From assembly GCA_946807835.1 (NCBI GenBank), contig OX327710.1:11644501-11708500 (forward strand): 64,000 nucleotides of DNA. Direction: 5' to 3'. The stretch comes from Ailanthus altissimus. Taxonomy: Eukaryota; Streptophyta; Magnoliopsida; Sapindales; Simaroubaceae. The notes below the pieces were generated by a model. It searched no databases and was not told the origin of the DNA. It worked only from the letters and a program-made list of their open reading frames with translations. Each line of letters opens with the position of its first letter. Within the stretch, counting starts at the first letter, position 1. A program made the translations under genes and the position numbers. Of this stretch, positions 36,266 to 49,029 are shown one piece after another.

Positions 36266-37187
36266 ACAACCAATCACTAGTCATGTGTAATTACACTAAA
36301 ATGCAATTTTTTTATTTAAATTAACAGAAAAAAATTAATAAATTAAAATAAAATTAATATTTTGAAAAGACTAGAGTGCCTCCATCTTTTAAATGTATTT
36401 AACAACTCGGTTGAAGAAGTTTTAAATTTGAAAGATTTTTGTTGGGTGTAGAGTGAAATAAATGAGGAATTTAAATCAGTACTTTTTTGGTATTTTCAAA
36501 TGTATGTTATTTAAAATTTTAATTTAAAAATCTTTAAAAAAAATTTTAAGTAAAAAATTGTTTTTAAAGTATTTTTTAAGGTCCGAATAATTCAATCCAT
36601 TTTATTTTTCAAGCACAAAAATTACTTCTGATTTAAATCTTATAATAAAAATTCTCCTTGACTTAAGCCACGACCAAATTTTGCGTTTAAGTGCAACAGA
36701 TTTTTTTTTTCCGATTTATCATAATCATAAATTAGAAGATCGAATCCATTTAAGTTCTATGTACTAAAGATGGAAATTCTACGAAGATCTCAACGTCAGA
36801 TTTAAGCTATTTATGTAACGACGGTTTGATTTGAATTGGAATTTGGTCAATTCATACCGAAAATATGTATAATCACTCCTTTGTCATTACCGTTAAATCT
36901 TTTCCCAGATTTTCATTGATTTTTTGTTTTTTTTATTTATTTTTATTTTGTATTTTGGCTTTCAATGGAATTACTTTCAGAATTTTGAAAACAATCTTAG
37001 AATATTAAGGGTCATGTTACAATAGAGCCGGCTGTACTATGTAGCTCAAAATCTGTCCGTTGATATTGTCCTCAACGGTCACTTGGCTACTGTAGGAGTT
37101 CTTTTGCTGACGTCATCCGGATGCGCATTAGCCTATCCAGTTAGTACATTAGAAATGATCGTATAATATCTGAAATTTGACTGGCCC
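36266..37187. other. no gene recognised; distal upstream region of the phosphatase gene
   Basis: Non-coding. It holds one palindromic bZIP-type site, TGACGTCA (37108-37115), about 1.5 kb before the start codon. Confidence 0.4.
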
Positions 37188-37196
37188 AAGATATTA

Positions 37197-37417
37197 GGGG
37201 TATTAACACTCGAGATTTTCATTATACTGACACCATTTTTTTTTTACTTAATTTTAAAAATAAAAATACATTCACACTTTAAGAATATTTTAATTATTTA
37301 TATAATTAAACAAATAATTTTAAAAGTATTTTTATTTTTCAAATTAAATAAAAAAGGTGACAACATAATTATAATTAAAATTACTCAACCTCAGGAGATG
37401 ACAGTGTTAATATCCCC
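37197..37417. mobile_element. Mutator-type MITE (221 bp)
   Basis: Exact 9-bp duplications AAGATATTA flank it (37188-37196 and 37418-37426). The ends are GGGGTATTAACAC and GTGTTAATATCCCC; after a short gap the inverted similarity resumes (GACACC...AAAAATAAAAATAC). A 9-bp duplication is characteristic of Mutator-like elements. It sits about 350 bp upstream of the G-boxes of the phosphatase gene. Confidence 0.85.
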
Positions 37418-37762
37418 AAGATATTATCATGTCAACTTAAGAAATTATGACCATTGTAATTTTAATTTTGTTAAGAATTTAATAAAATGTGTTATAATCA
37501 AAACATTATTTAAAAAAAAAAGTATAAGTGGGCTATTGATTGCTTATTATTAACTGTCAAATAAAAATGATTGTTTATCCTAATTATTTATATTCAAATT
37601 AAGTAGAAGTACATAATTAAATACATCTCTTTAAGAAATTATAATCATTTCAATTTTTTTTTTACTAAAATAGGAATAAAAATTAATAACAACGACTTGT
37701 TTAAAAAGGGTTTAAATTGGAAAGGAGTATCTGAGGTGCTTTTAGAAAATAACATAGGGTAG

Positions 37763-37779
37763 CACGTGAAACTCACGTG
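37763..37779. promoter_or_regulatory. pair of G-boxes upstream of the PP2C gene
   Basis: CACGTG at 37763-37768 and again at 37774-37779, 11 bp apart centre to centre, so on the same face of the helix. G-boxes bind bZIP and bHLH factors, and the ACGTG core is also that of ABA-response elements. No clear TATA box lies near. The GC-richer stretch 37840-37920 is the likely transcription-start region. Confidence 0.55.
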
Positions 37780-38642
37780 AGCTCGGCAACTGGCTTCAAT
37801 TGAAAACTAGACGTATGGTCTGATCATATCAGCCGAGTCCACACAACACAACGCCGCTGAACAGATCTCTCTCTGCAAGCTTAGCTCGGCTCAGCTTCAA
37901 CTGTACGACACTTGTTTGCTACTATCATTCCGTCTTATTTAATCACTCCATTTCACTCTTTAAAAAAAACTTTCGTGTCCTTTTTACATTATTTTCTTTT
38001 CTTTCACGATCTGTTTGGTTTCCAAGAAAACGCCAGAAAAGAGAAAGTATACTACTGCTTCGATTACCTTTTACTTATAGTCGCTCGATAAATTAAACGA
38101 TAGTGAATGTTCCTTTTTGGCCTATACGAGATTTTACTCATTTTTATTTTTGTTTAAATTTTTTGGCCAAAGAGGATAGCGTGTAACAGCACTTTCAATA
38201 CCTCGCTTTACAACTCTTGATACGATTAGTTAAGTTTTATTTTCATTCATTTATTTTGTGCTAAATCAAGTGAGCTGATAAGTTTTAGCAAGTGATTTAG
38301 TCCAACAAATTTTCAATACAATTTTTGAAGAAAGTTTTGTTGGGAGTTGTCAAAAGTTGTTTCTAAATACGGTTATAGACACTAGATTCCGATCTAAAGA
38401 TAACATTTTGTTGTTTCATTAATTTTTTTTTGTGAGATTGTATGCTTTAATCTGACACCTAAGCTTTCAGTTGTATACTCCGCTTTAGTATGAATAAAAT
38501 GTATTAGCTTTTGTTTACTTGTTTAGAAGCAGGGAGCTAAGATTGTCTTTGCAGTAAAATGAAAGCAGTGGAAATGAATGAGAATAGTGACTTTGTTTTG
38601 TGATGGTCTTTGTGATTCTTTCTTTTGCTGGTGTGGTTTCAG

Positions 38643-38652
38643 AAAAAAAAAA
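38643..38652 (+). promoter_or_regulatory. probable 5'-UTR intron acceptor and start context
   Basis: A pyrimidine-rich run ending GGTGTGGTTTCAG (38630-38642) looks like a 3' splice site and is followed by an A-run and ATGG (A at -3, G at +4). If used, the in-frame upstream ATG at 38578 lies in a 5'-UTR intron and the protein starts at 38653. The matching donor was not identified. Confidence 0.5.
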
Positions 38653-41600
38653 ATGGGGGTATATTTGAGCACCCCCAAGACCGAGAAGTTCTCCGAGGAT
38701 GGTGAAAATGCAAGTCTTCGATATGGATTGTCGTCTATGCAAGGGTGGCGTGCAACCATGGAAGATGCTGTGAGTATTCTTTGCACCTGTTTATATGTGC
38801 CTAAATTGGCAAAAAGGGCGGTATGCTATGATTACTAGTTGAAAGAATTAAGAATAGCTTACAATTAGTTTTTGTTTATAAGCTAATTGTTAAATGTCAT
38901 TTTGGTTTGTTTGTTAAAAAGTGTAAAAATATTGGAAATGATATGGAATCTCTTAAAAGATTTGAATACATTGGAGCTTTTTGATGTATATTAAATGTTG
39001 GGTAACACTTTGTTATGACTAAAAGCTTGCATAGATGGTCAAAGAATTCTAAAGCCCTGATGCCATAAAATATAATAGCAACGCAGAATAGCCTTGCATT
39101 TGTCAACCACAGCATAAAAAATGAATTCTCAGTAAGATTTTACGAAAAGTTTACTTGCCTTCTAGATAGCATATTATTGTCTAAATTTAGTCAAATCAAC
39201 CACATTGGAAGGTGATCTAGGGCTACTGTAATATCTTTAGATTAAGCTTTTTTTCTATGAAAAAGAACTGTGGAGGAATTGAGATTCTTTGGTTTAGTGC
39301 AATATGGGTTATGGTGGTATAACAATATAGTCTGGCTTATACTGAAAATATGAAATAGCCAAAGCCTGTAGGTGAACAGTATTACTGAGCGGTAAACACT
39401 ACATAATCCAGCTTAGACCTGAACCAGATTCAATGGATGTGCATCCTATTTGGAAATAGTATATTACTAAAATGTCCTTGAGACTAGAATTCAGTACAAC
39501 TATCAAATTAAAGAACTGATGACTTAACTAACTGCCATAGACAATTATTTCTGAGGCAAATGGATACCTTTATGATACTTTAAGAATTGGTTTCTAAACC
39601 AAATAGGTAGTTCTTTTCAAACTATGCCGTTAACATGGCATGGGAAGATATGAGTTTGGACATATGGATTTAGGTATCATATAGCATCTTCTAAATTACC
39701 ACTTGATTGAAAAACTTAAGCTTATAGGTGAGGGTCCAACAATATTATTTTAGCTTTAAATAGCTTTCCATGTTCAAGGCACATGGATCAAACTGAAAAT
39801 CAAACCAGAAACGTAATAAAGAAATACAAACCTAACTTATTATAATTAAATCAATACAATGAGGAGATTCAAACAGAAGATTACTTGGTCAAACTGAGCA
39901 TATTTAATTGGTTTCTTGACCTACAAATGTAAGCTTGTAGTAAATGGCCTGACACTATTTTTGAGCTCTAACAGTATTATCATAGTCAATACATGAACTT
40001 GATGAAACAAAAACTGACTTATTCCTAAACGAAGCAAGTAAACGATTTATCAAGCTTGATTGGATTTTCTAGTATAATATCCTATAATATTGAAAAACTA
40101 TTATTCTGTTTGGTTCAGTTACATTACTCCAAAATGTTTATGTCTAGATAAGAGCTTTTTGTTCAAATTCATCAAAACACACCAGTAATATGCTGAGGAA
40201 CTGTCTGAAGCACAATCACAACTTTTAAATTAATTTTGGCAGTTCTCTTTCAGTTCTATGTATATTTGCTGTAAATAAATATAATTTTGCTAAAATCATA
40301 CAAGTTATTATACAGCATGCGGCTTATCCAGATTTGGACAGTTCTACCTCTTTCTTTGGTGTTTATGATGGCCATGGAGGTAAGTATAGGAGTTCTGTAA
40401 TTTCTGCATTCAGTATCCAATAATGATGGCTTGATTGTTTTCCATTCCTATGTGAAGTACACTTCAGCTTTTACTTATATGGCTTCTTTAACGTATTTGC
40501 AAGTCTTCTTATTACAATAATGCTATTCTAGACATCATCAACCACACCATTAAAGAGGTTTTAGGTTCCCATAATTGGTAATATAAGCTGCTTCATTTTT
40601 GCTGCAGTTATGGTGTGCTTCGCTGTAGGCTAATTTGATTATCAAATACTAATAGATTAATTTAATGAGCTAAAATCTCAAGTGTATTTTGAAACAGTTA
40701 ATCATGAAGATACTATATAGTATATCATGCTACTTTGTAGTTGGTCTTTGATACAGTATTGCATGCTTTGAATTCAAAATACTTGTGATTATCACATTGA
40801 ATACCTTAACAGACAGAAGTAGAGGCTAATTATCTTGTTAATACAGTTTGTAGTTCTCCCAACTATTTTTTGGTTAATTAATGCCTAATACATTATCTTA
40901 ACTTGTTTATAATGTATGAAAATTTTACTTTAGTAGCTCAAATTATACTGGTAGAAACAGGGAATATTGAAAGTGGCAATGGCAAGGGTCTTCTGCCAAA
41001 TAATCTTCTCTGGAATGCTGTTTTCATTTTGTTGCCTCTCATTTTGCTTCTTATTTGGTTCTGAGCTGAGCACCCATGTTTTACTTTTATTTTTGTGCCT
41101 TTGCCATTAGCTTTTGTCTCAGTGATGAGAGGACTGAGCTACAAAATGATGTTCTTCTCCATTCTTTTGATACTGCATTGATTAGTTTAAAAACCATTAC
41201 AAGAATTTATTTGCAATTTAGCAAATGAAATTTTGCTATTGCTTCTTATTTATATATTATACTCTTTTTGGGCGATCATTTTGCCCCTATTCCGTTGCAT
41301 AATGTCCTGCCTTATGCTGACAAATAGTTCTCTGTCTGAACCTGTAATGCATTTTGATTTCCTTAAGTTAGATGGGCTCATGATGAAGCATTGTCCGGTA
41401 CTTATATTTCTACCCATTGGAAGATTTTGTGGCCCTATCATTAAACTGTCAAAGAAATTCCTTTTCTTTTATTAAGTTCTCATGATTAATTTTATCCTTA
41501 TTTTAGTCTTTTGGGTGGGGAGGGGGTGGTGGAAATAGAGAGAAGCTGTAAATAGTTTTTTTTGGTCTGTTCTCATTGGTTGGTGATATTTGTCATGTTT

Positions 41601-44600
41601 TGTCCTTAACAAACTTCATTGACTGTAGGTAAAGCGGTGGCTAAGTTTTGTGCCAAGTATCTTCACCAGCAGATGCTCAAGCATGAAGCTTATTCAGCTG
41701 GAGATATAGGCACTGCTGCACAGAAAGCTTTCCTCAGGTGACTTTATTATTATATCTTCTAGAATGTTTCACACTTAGAATTTTGAGCAGATGCCTGATG
41801 TAATCATAACCCAAGTAAGAGGCAGCTGGGGTGTCCTTGACCTGTAAGTCCAGTGTTTCATCTAGCCTGGGAATCTGAAACTGGACTATGGATTTACTTG
41901 GCTAGTTTTTCTTACAGGGAATTACAAGTGTTTTCTTCTTAGTAGTTCTTATGAAATGTTAGGCATAAAAATTTCCCCAATTTATTCAGATCGCAAATTG
42001 GTCATCGATTGTTTGTTTTTCCATATTGTTTATTTCTGGATGTTTCTCTTAAACCTTTGTGTCAGTTAGATTAAAAGGATGGAAACCTTTACTGAATCTG
42101 ATTGGTCCTATGTCTGAATTCAATGGTAGATGCTGCATTGATGTTGTAGTGCTTAAATTCATTGGAACTGACTTTGACCAAGGTTGGCTTCATTTTCTAA
42201 GGCGTTGTTTTCCAGAAAAGTAACAAACTGATGTAACTGGTTCGAAGTTGTAATTTAGGATGAAATTATAAGTTTAACGAAAAATGAAAATTGCCTTTGT
42301 GTGGTGCAAGTCAAAACTTTCTTTCTATTCTTTTCATGCTTCCAGTAAGTGTTATACTGTTCATGCAGAATGGATGAGATGATGCGTGGACAAAGAGGGT
42401 GGAGAGAATTAGCTATATTGGGTGATAAAATAGACAAGTTTTCTGGCATGATTGAAGGGTTAATATGGTCTCCTAGGAGTGAAGTCAGAGACCATTTTGA
42501 TGATTGGCCATCTGAGGAGGTATCTTATCATGGCAAACAGACTTTTTATGTCTAATGAACACTATTTCTGCCTTTTTGTCTGTTAACTTGCTAAATTCAT
42601 TTGCAATTTAAAAATCTTTTAATGAGGTACAAGCTACCTGGCATTTTATGTTTTCTAAGTTGCTCTGTTGCTAATACTGTAGGGTTGTGAACATTAATGC
42701 CCATTGTCAACATGTTAAATTTGACATTCAGGCTTTCTATATAGAAGCTACTGCTTTTATTAATTTTTAGTGTTCAAATTTCTTGGAAACTGTTTCAAGT
42801 TCATATATGCTAGTTTTGGTCAAATATAGTGGGGTATTGAGTGCATGTTACTTCATCCATCCATCTGAAGACTCAAGATGGTACTGGAGGTTGAAGGATA
42901 GGAGAGAGAATGAATTCAATGGGAGTCGAAGAGCAGGGGAGGATCATTAGTTGAAATTTTTTATTTTTATTCTTTATTTCGTTTTCACCATTTGGCTTTC
43001 AAGAAATTAGAATATAATTTTGTCCCTTGTATTTTGAAATAAAAGTAGCAACCATTGTCGTGTACCATGTGTTGCTCACATGTCCCCCACATGTCCAAGA
43101 AATTTCTGATCATAAATTTAGATTGATATTGTGGATGACCACCCCTTCATATTGGACCTAGCATTACATGAGTGACTTCTTTTCTGGCATCTTTTCGATG
43201 TTTGTTTTATGCACTATATTGTTAAAATTGCAACTGTGAAAGTATAAGAAACAGGCTTTTCTGTTACTAATGAAGATTATATTTTGTTTTACAAACCAAA
43301 ATTTTAGTCTTTATATCAGTAGATAGATATATAGAGGAGTCTCACAATTATAATCAAATTAAAACTCTTTATTACATGACCTTAAAATGTCAGTGTGAAG
43401 GGATGCTTTGAGGTTGTTTTGTTTTTTATTTCTTGCAATTGTTTAACTTCTTGGGCACTGAGGCTTATTTCATTTTTTGTAATTACTTACATGATTTGTC
43501 TTATCTGCCTTCATATTATTAAAGTATGACTGATTGATTTGTTTGTTAAGTTTGGAATGTGATTGAAATTCTAATGACATGATGAATTTATGAAATGCAA
43601 ACTAGGGTCCTCACTCAGATTTTCATGGGCCAACTTCTGGAAGCACGGCTTGTGTTGCAATCATTCGAGACAAGCAACTTGTTGTTGCAAATGCTGGTGA
43701 TTCTCGTTGCGTGTTATCCCGAAAGGGTCAGGTACTTTTTATCTGCCTTTCGCACTTTGTAACTTTCAGTAATATACTTTATTTTTTTTTTTCATCTTTT
43801 TGCCGATTATGTACAATGGATAATTTTCAAGGCTTCTCCCCTCCACTTCTGCCCTTGGTGAAATTAGATAGTACCGGGAGTTCAATGTTCAAGTTCTTTT
43901 TCTATTATTATTATTTTACTTTTACTGGTATAATTGAATAACATACTTTATAACACTTCTTGGTGGTCCATTGTTCCCATGATTCAACTCATGAATTTGT
44001 AGGCAAGATTTAACTCACAAAGCAACTTTTTGATACGTGAAGAACTGTTGTTTGATGCATGTGACATGGAAAGGAGTATTTGTGTTTAATATGTGCATGT
44101 GTGTTGAATAAATGACAAGATATATGGGCTTAAAAAACTAAATGTTCTATTATATAGTTCTGTTATTTGTTTCCATGCAGCTGAGATAATTCTGTCAGTT
44201 AAGTTCTTAATGTTATGCTAAGTTCCATTATACTTCTCATTGTGCCCTATGATTGCAGCAGCGCCCATTACTGGATAAAAGGCTTACATGTGCAGTGTTT
44301 TATTGAAATCATTGTTTTACATGCGCAGGCATATAATATGTCTAAAGATCACAAGCCTGATCTTGAAGTTGAGAAAGATAGAATTCTTAACGCTGGTGGT
44401 TTTATACAAGTTGGGCGTGTTAATGGAAGTTTAAACTTGGCAAGGGCCATCGGTGATAATTTATTTTAATCAGTCTGAATTGAAGTAGAAATAATTGAGG
44501 TTCCTTTTCTTCTTAATCTCAATTCTGTCTGTCCAACAGGTTTCTTTTTGTGGCAGGTGATGTGGAGTTCAAGCAGAATAAAAGTTTGCCTCCTGAAAAG

Positions 44601-47600
44601 CAGATTGTGACTGCCAATCCAGATATAAATATTGTATGTTATTTCCCCTACAATTTGTGGAATTACTTGCGCAATTGGGGATTCATTTAATCGTATTCAA
44701 ATTTATATTAGATGTGGCACACATGTATTTAGGGTAAAGACATACTTTCATCAGGAGCATATGGCTTTATGAATCTGTTTTAGCTATTATCTTTTGGAGC
44801 ATTTTGTAGGCATCATCAGGAAAGTAGGATATGTTACTGTCTAATCAATGTATTCTACTTACACTGGCATGTTCTTACTTTTCCTTATTTGTCTTGAATT
44901 AGGTTGAACTTTGTGACGATGATGAGTTCCTTGTTATAGCTTGTGATGGAATTTGGTAATTTACTTCCACTTCAAACTATATATAAAAGTAGTGCTAAAA
45001 TATCTCTTTCTGGCATGCTTTGTCCTCTTTTGAAATGCTATGTGGGATGCATTTAATTTTAACATGTATTACTGAAATCCCTACGTTTAGTGAAACCAAA
45101 CATTCTGTGAAATTAATTAATTGCAGAAAAACTTATCTGTACCTTAACATTAATAATTGTGAGCATATGCTGCGTTTTATGTCTTATCTTGCCATTGCTC
45201 TTCTTGGAGCTTGATTGTCCTTGTAAGATAAAAGCTTAAAAGAGTTGGGTAATTCTTCTTTGACTGCAAGAAGGAACAATTATTGGTAAAGTTTATTAAG
45301 TGGAAGTTGGTCCTTATTGGTATCCTGATTAATAACAAGGTAGGCCCTTGTTCAGAGCCTGCACCTTTTTTTTTGAAATTTTCTTCCCATTTTTTTTATT
45401 AATTTCAAACAATTATTGATTATTCTCAACTTCCAGTCTTTGCTGCTTGTGCATGGGCTTGTGCAAGTGCATGTGTTTGTGTGAGAAGGAAAGAGGCTTT
45501 GAAGCTTGAATGATTGATTAGATAACAGTTTACCATTAAAACCCATCTATTTCCATTATGATAGAAGGACCATGACAAACTTTAATTATTTCATCATAAT
45601 TGCAGTAGTTTATAATCATGACAGGTTCAATATTGTCACTTATTGGTAACTATGTGAGCTTTAAGTAAGGGTGGGTAAAACAAAACTGAGAATCGAAGGA
45701 ATGAAACTGAATGAAACTAGCTGGTTCGGTTTGGTTTGGTTTTTCAGAGAACAAAAAACCGTTCAGTTTCATTTAGAAGAAAACCAAACCGAAAAACCGG
45801 TTCACTTGGTTATGCAAATTATTTTTAATCAGTGACGTGTATTATGGCTTGTGTTTTATTCAACTAACCATAGTCTCCCTAACATACACAACAGTAGCTA
45901 TAAAAGGTAGTGTAAAAGTCAAAAACCTTAACATTAAATGATTCTTCTCAGTTTTGGTCCACCTTCACTCTTACCCTAGCAGCCGCCGCCTTCTCTGCCT
46001 CACGCCATCCATCCATCTGCCGATCTTCTATCAAATATAATCAACTACAATCCTTTTTTTTGGTCATTTATATTTTTATTTTCCTTTTTGTCTGTGTTTG
46101 AATGTTTTGCCCACGAATTTGTCTTCCTCCATGGTAGCCTTCATCCCTCCCTTCTCACTACAAACCATCATCTCTAATACCTTTATTGATTAGTCATCAA
46201 ACATCTGATTGCCAGGATGTGTTCTTTTTCTTTTAAGTTTTTTTTTTTTTTGTATTTTTTTAACTCATTTTCTTATTTAGTTTGTTTTTGTCATTTGATA
46301 ATTTTTGTGTTAGATTCACTGAATCATATGTTGCTTTTTTGTTTTTTAATTCTTCCTTTTCATTTCTGACGTAATTATTTGAAGGCACCTTGTACGCAAC
46401 AACACAATTCCCAATTCCAAACAAAAAATTTTAAAAAAAACCCCAAAAAACAATTCAGTTCAATTTTTGTATCATAATTTGGTTTTTCTTTTTGTTCTGT
46501 TTTTGAAAAAACTTAATTATTTGGTCCGAATTTGGCTCTGGCGAAAACCAGACCATGTGCCCACCCCTATTTTAAGTAATAAGTTATCACACTTATTCTT
46601 TGACTTTTCGTTAGAATTTACCATCCAAATAGGGGATAATGGCAATCCCTCCAGTTTCTCCATTTTTCCTAGTTAAAAGTTCCTTTTCAAATGATGTGTT
46701 AGCATACTGCTGAAAGGAAAGAAGCCTATATTCTCTGCAATACTAATTACCAGTTCCACTCCTGGTGCAGTGTAGACTAATGGGAGTTGTTATGACATGA
46801 TTCTTTGCTACTGCTTATCATCAAGTAGACGTCTAGTGTATCTGTTTTCCATGTCATTTCTTGGGTAGTCCCTTCTCATTTGTAAGTTTGTGAAATGATT
46901 TTTCTGATTTTGTAATTACTTGCACGTTTGAAGTATATGAATAGAAGTGTTCAGAAAGGAATTTTGAGAGATATTAGTTTTTCATTCCTAAATTTTAAAT
47001 TATGTCCAAGCCTCTTTGATTTTCAATTACCTTTGTTTCTAATTTGGTCCCAAACACACAAGTTTAATCAGGCATGCAATTCACCATAAAATGTGCGGAA
47101 CAGAATAAGGGTTTGGTGCTGTCTTTGCTTGGATTCATTTCTACTAATCTTTTGCAAGTTGATTTCTTTTTTTTCCCGCAGAATCAAATGATGGAAATGT
47201 ATCGAATTTTTTTTTAACTATTTTATAGTTTTTATTTGTTCCGTAGCTTTATTTATACAATAGTCCTTTATGTCCAAACTCATTGTACAAACTATCATAT
47301 AGAAACTAATTTGGTGTAAAAGTCTTGGATGAATGAAAACTCTTTTGAGTTGTTGAAATAAACAAAAACAAATGATGTGGGCTGATGTGTGTGCTGTCAT
47401 TAGCATCAATGTGAAACTTAAGTTGATTTTATTCTCTAATTTAATGAGCCCCTGCCTCACGCCCCAGGGATTGTCTTTCAAGTCAACAACTCGTGGATTA
47501 TGTGCGGGATCAATTAACAAATGTAGGTTTTTAACACTCCTGTGAAATATTATGCATAAATTCCATAGAGGTAATAGAAGGTCACTTGATGCTGTGCAGG

Positions 47601-47812
47601 AAACAAAACTTTCTGTCATTTGTAAGAGAGTATTTGACAGGTGTTTGGCTCCTATGGCTGGTGGCGAAGGATGTGACAACATGACCATGATCTTGGTTCA
47701 GTTCAAAAAACCCTTGAACTCCCATGCTACCGCAGCTGAGCAGCCACCTTCGTTTGATCAACAATCCGTGTTGGAAGGAAGTTCAGCAGAGACCGAGTCG
47801 AAGGAGCTGTAA
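38653..47812 (+). CDS. PP2C-type Ser/Thr protein phosphatase (362 aa, 10 exons)
   Basis: The exons are 38653-38769, 40316-40379, 41629-41737, 42369-42519, 43606-43731, 44329-44452, 44557-44633, 44903-44955, 47468-47522 and 47600-47812. All nine introns are GT-AG, and the join is 1089 nt with no stop. The product is a Mg/Mn-dependent phosphatase of the plant group close to Arabidopsis At2g25070 and At4g31860, and similar in layout to animal PPM1A. Metal-binding and catalytic signatures are intact: RATMED (33-38, Glu37/Asp38), [10 protein letters not shown] (52-61, Asp57), TSGSTACVA (157-165), ANAGDSRC (176-183), LARAIGD (226-232), ACDGIWD (269-275, Asp271) and GCDNMT (316-321, Asp318). The N-terminus MGVYLS fits the Gly2/Ser6 form of N-myristoylation sites (inference). 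The tail after about 331 is polar and variable. Family length is about 355-360 aa, so it looks complete. Upstream ATG 38578 would add 25 residues with no family counterpart. The substrate is unknown. Confidence 0.97.
45660..46579. mobile_element. hAT-like non-autonomous element in intron 8 of the PP2C gene
   Basis: Flanked by TTTAAGTAA on both sides (45660-45668, 46571-46579). Near-terminal inverted sequences are AGGGTGGGTAAAAC and GTGCCCACCCCTAT. Subterminal GGTTTGGTTTGGTTTTT and AACCAAACCGAAAAACCGG repeats recall plant hAT MITEs. An 8-bp duplication (TTTAAGTA) fits hAT. No transposase frame. It supplies about 0.9 kb of the 2512-bp intron and leaves both splice sites untouched. Confidence 0.72.
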
Positions 47813-47872
47813 ACACCCAATTCACTGACCATGGCTACTCATTTTCTAAAATATGAAGTGCTACTGAGCTCA

Positions 47873-47878
47873 AATAAA
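47873..47878 (+). terminator. candidate poly(A) signal of the PP2C gene
   Basis: AATAAA 61 bp after the stop codon, inside an A-rich run; a T/G-rich stretch follows (47960-47990). Plant signals are loose, so the true cleavage site may be elsewhere before about 48060. Confidence 0.4.
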
Positions 47879-48510
47879 AATAAAAAAACATTCTCGAGAT
47901 TTGGTTGTAAATATTAAAGCTTTTTAACTTTAATCCGAGTAGGTCAACTTAGAGGATTTCTGTTCATGTGTAATATTTTGTGCTTGCCTTGAGAGTTGAA
48001 ATCGATTCTGACAATGCAGTACTTTCAGTTTATAATATAAGCATAATTCCACATTACTCGTTTCAGATCAAAGTATCGGTCCTGGAATATGTCAATGGAA
48101 TTGAAAGTTGGGCCTTTTAAATCCTTATTTTGGTTAGAATTTTATTTCAAAATATACCTATCTATTATTTGAACGTGAATTTAGTTTTAGTACCTTTCTA
48201 AGTATCTGAAATAACCTTATTAGTGCTCTTTTCTGAACCCATAACTCAACTATATTCTCTTCAATGTCTACACATTTCTGTTCAATCGCATTTTTAAAAC
48301 CTCGATTTAAGTAGCCAACAATGACGACGGAGGAGTAGAGAGAGCGTGTGAAATACAGATTAGATGAAATCATTGTAATAGTACACTTTTCAAATTCACA
48401 TTCTAACTTTTTTTCATCTTAAATTATTTGATAAATTTTTGTGACTTTCAAAATATTCATTACATTTTGTATCATCTAATTAAAGTCACCTCTTTTGAGT
48501 TGAAAAAAAT

Positions 48511-48632
48511 TAGAATATAAATGGAGAAATATACGAGTACTTATCATCTAATTAGAATATAAATTGAGAAATATACGAGTACTTATCATCTAATTAGAAT
48601 ATAAATTGAGAAATATACGAGTACTTATCATC
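48511..48632. repeat. 42-bp tandem repeat, 2.9 copies
   Basis: Units start TAGAATATAAAT at 48511, 48553 and 48595. They differ at essentially one position (TGG versus TTG), and the last copy lacks 4 bases. No spacers, so not CRISPR-like. Confidence 0.95.
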
Positions 48633-48989
48633 ACCGCCAGTAATACGACGTCTTACTAAAACAAAAGATTGTTAAATTAGAATGTCTAAAAATAGTTATT
48701 TTTCTAAATAAAATTTTAGCCTTAAAATAAATTTATAAATTTTATTAGACACACATTTAATTTTAGACCATTTTATTTTTGAAGTATTTTTGCATCTCTC
48801 TTTCACAAGCCATTTGAAATTTAATTTGTCCAAAATACGCTTTCAAATTACTTAAATAAATAAAGTTAGAGTATAACAAGTTAAAAAAAATAGTAAATTT
48901 GATTAAAAATAAAAAAATTGTAAAATAAAGAGAGCAAAATTTAACAAAAAAGTTAGAGATAAAAGTACAAGCCGCGTCTAAGTGACAGT

Positions 48990-49029
48990 GTCTCACGCCA
49001 CGCCTTGCAAGTGGGGTGTGGTGTGAGAC
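48990..49029. repeat. hairpin in a GC-richer island
   Basis: GTCTCACGCCACGCC (48990-49004) pairs with GGTGTGGTGTGAGAC (49015-49029) at 13 of 15 positions plus wobble, with a 10-base loop. Related TCACGCC/GGTGTAAG words recur to 49120. Confidence 0.7.

Noticed and set aside
42349..42555. 68-codon frame that looks like a stand-alone gene
   Set aside because: It is PP2C exon 4 with intron sequence read through at both ends.
47218..47688. 156-codon open frame on the minus strand
   Set aside because: Antisense to exons 9 and 10 and intron 9 of the PP2C gene. No recognisable domain; open by chance opposite a conserved coding frame.
48511..48632. Regular short repeats, also at 17486-17542, checked as CRISPR-like
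   Set aside because: Direct tandem repeats without spacers in a plant nuclear context.
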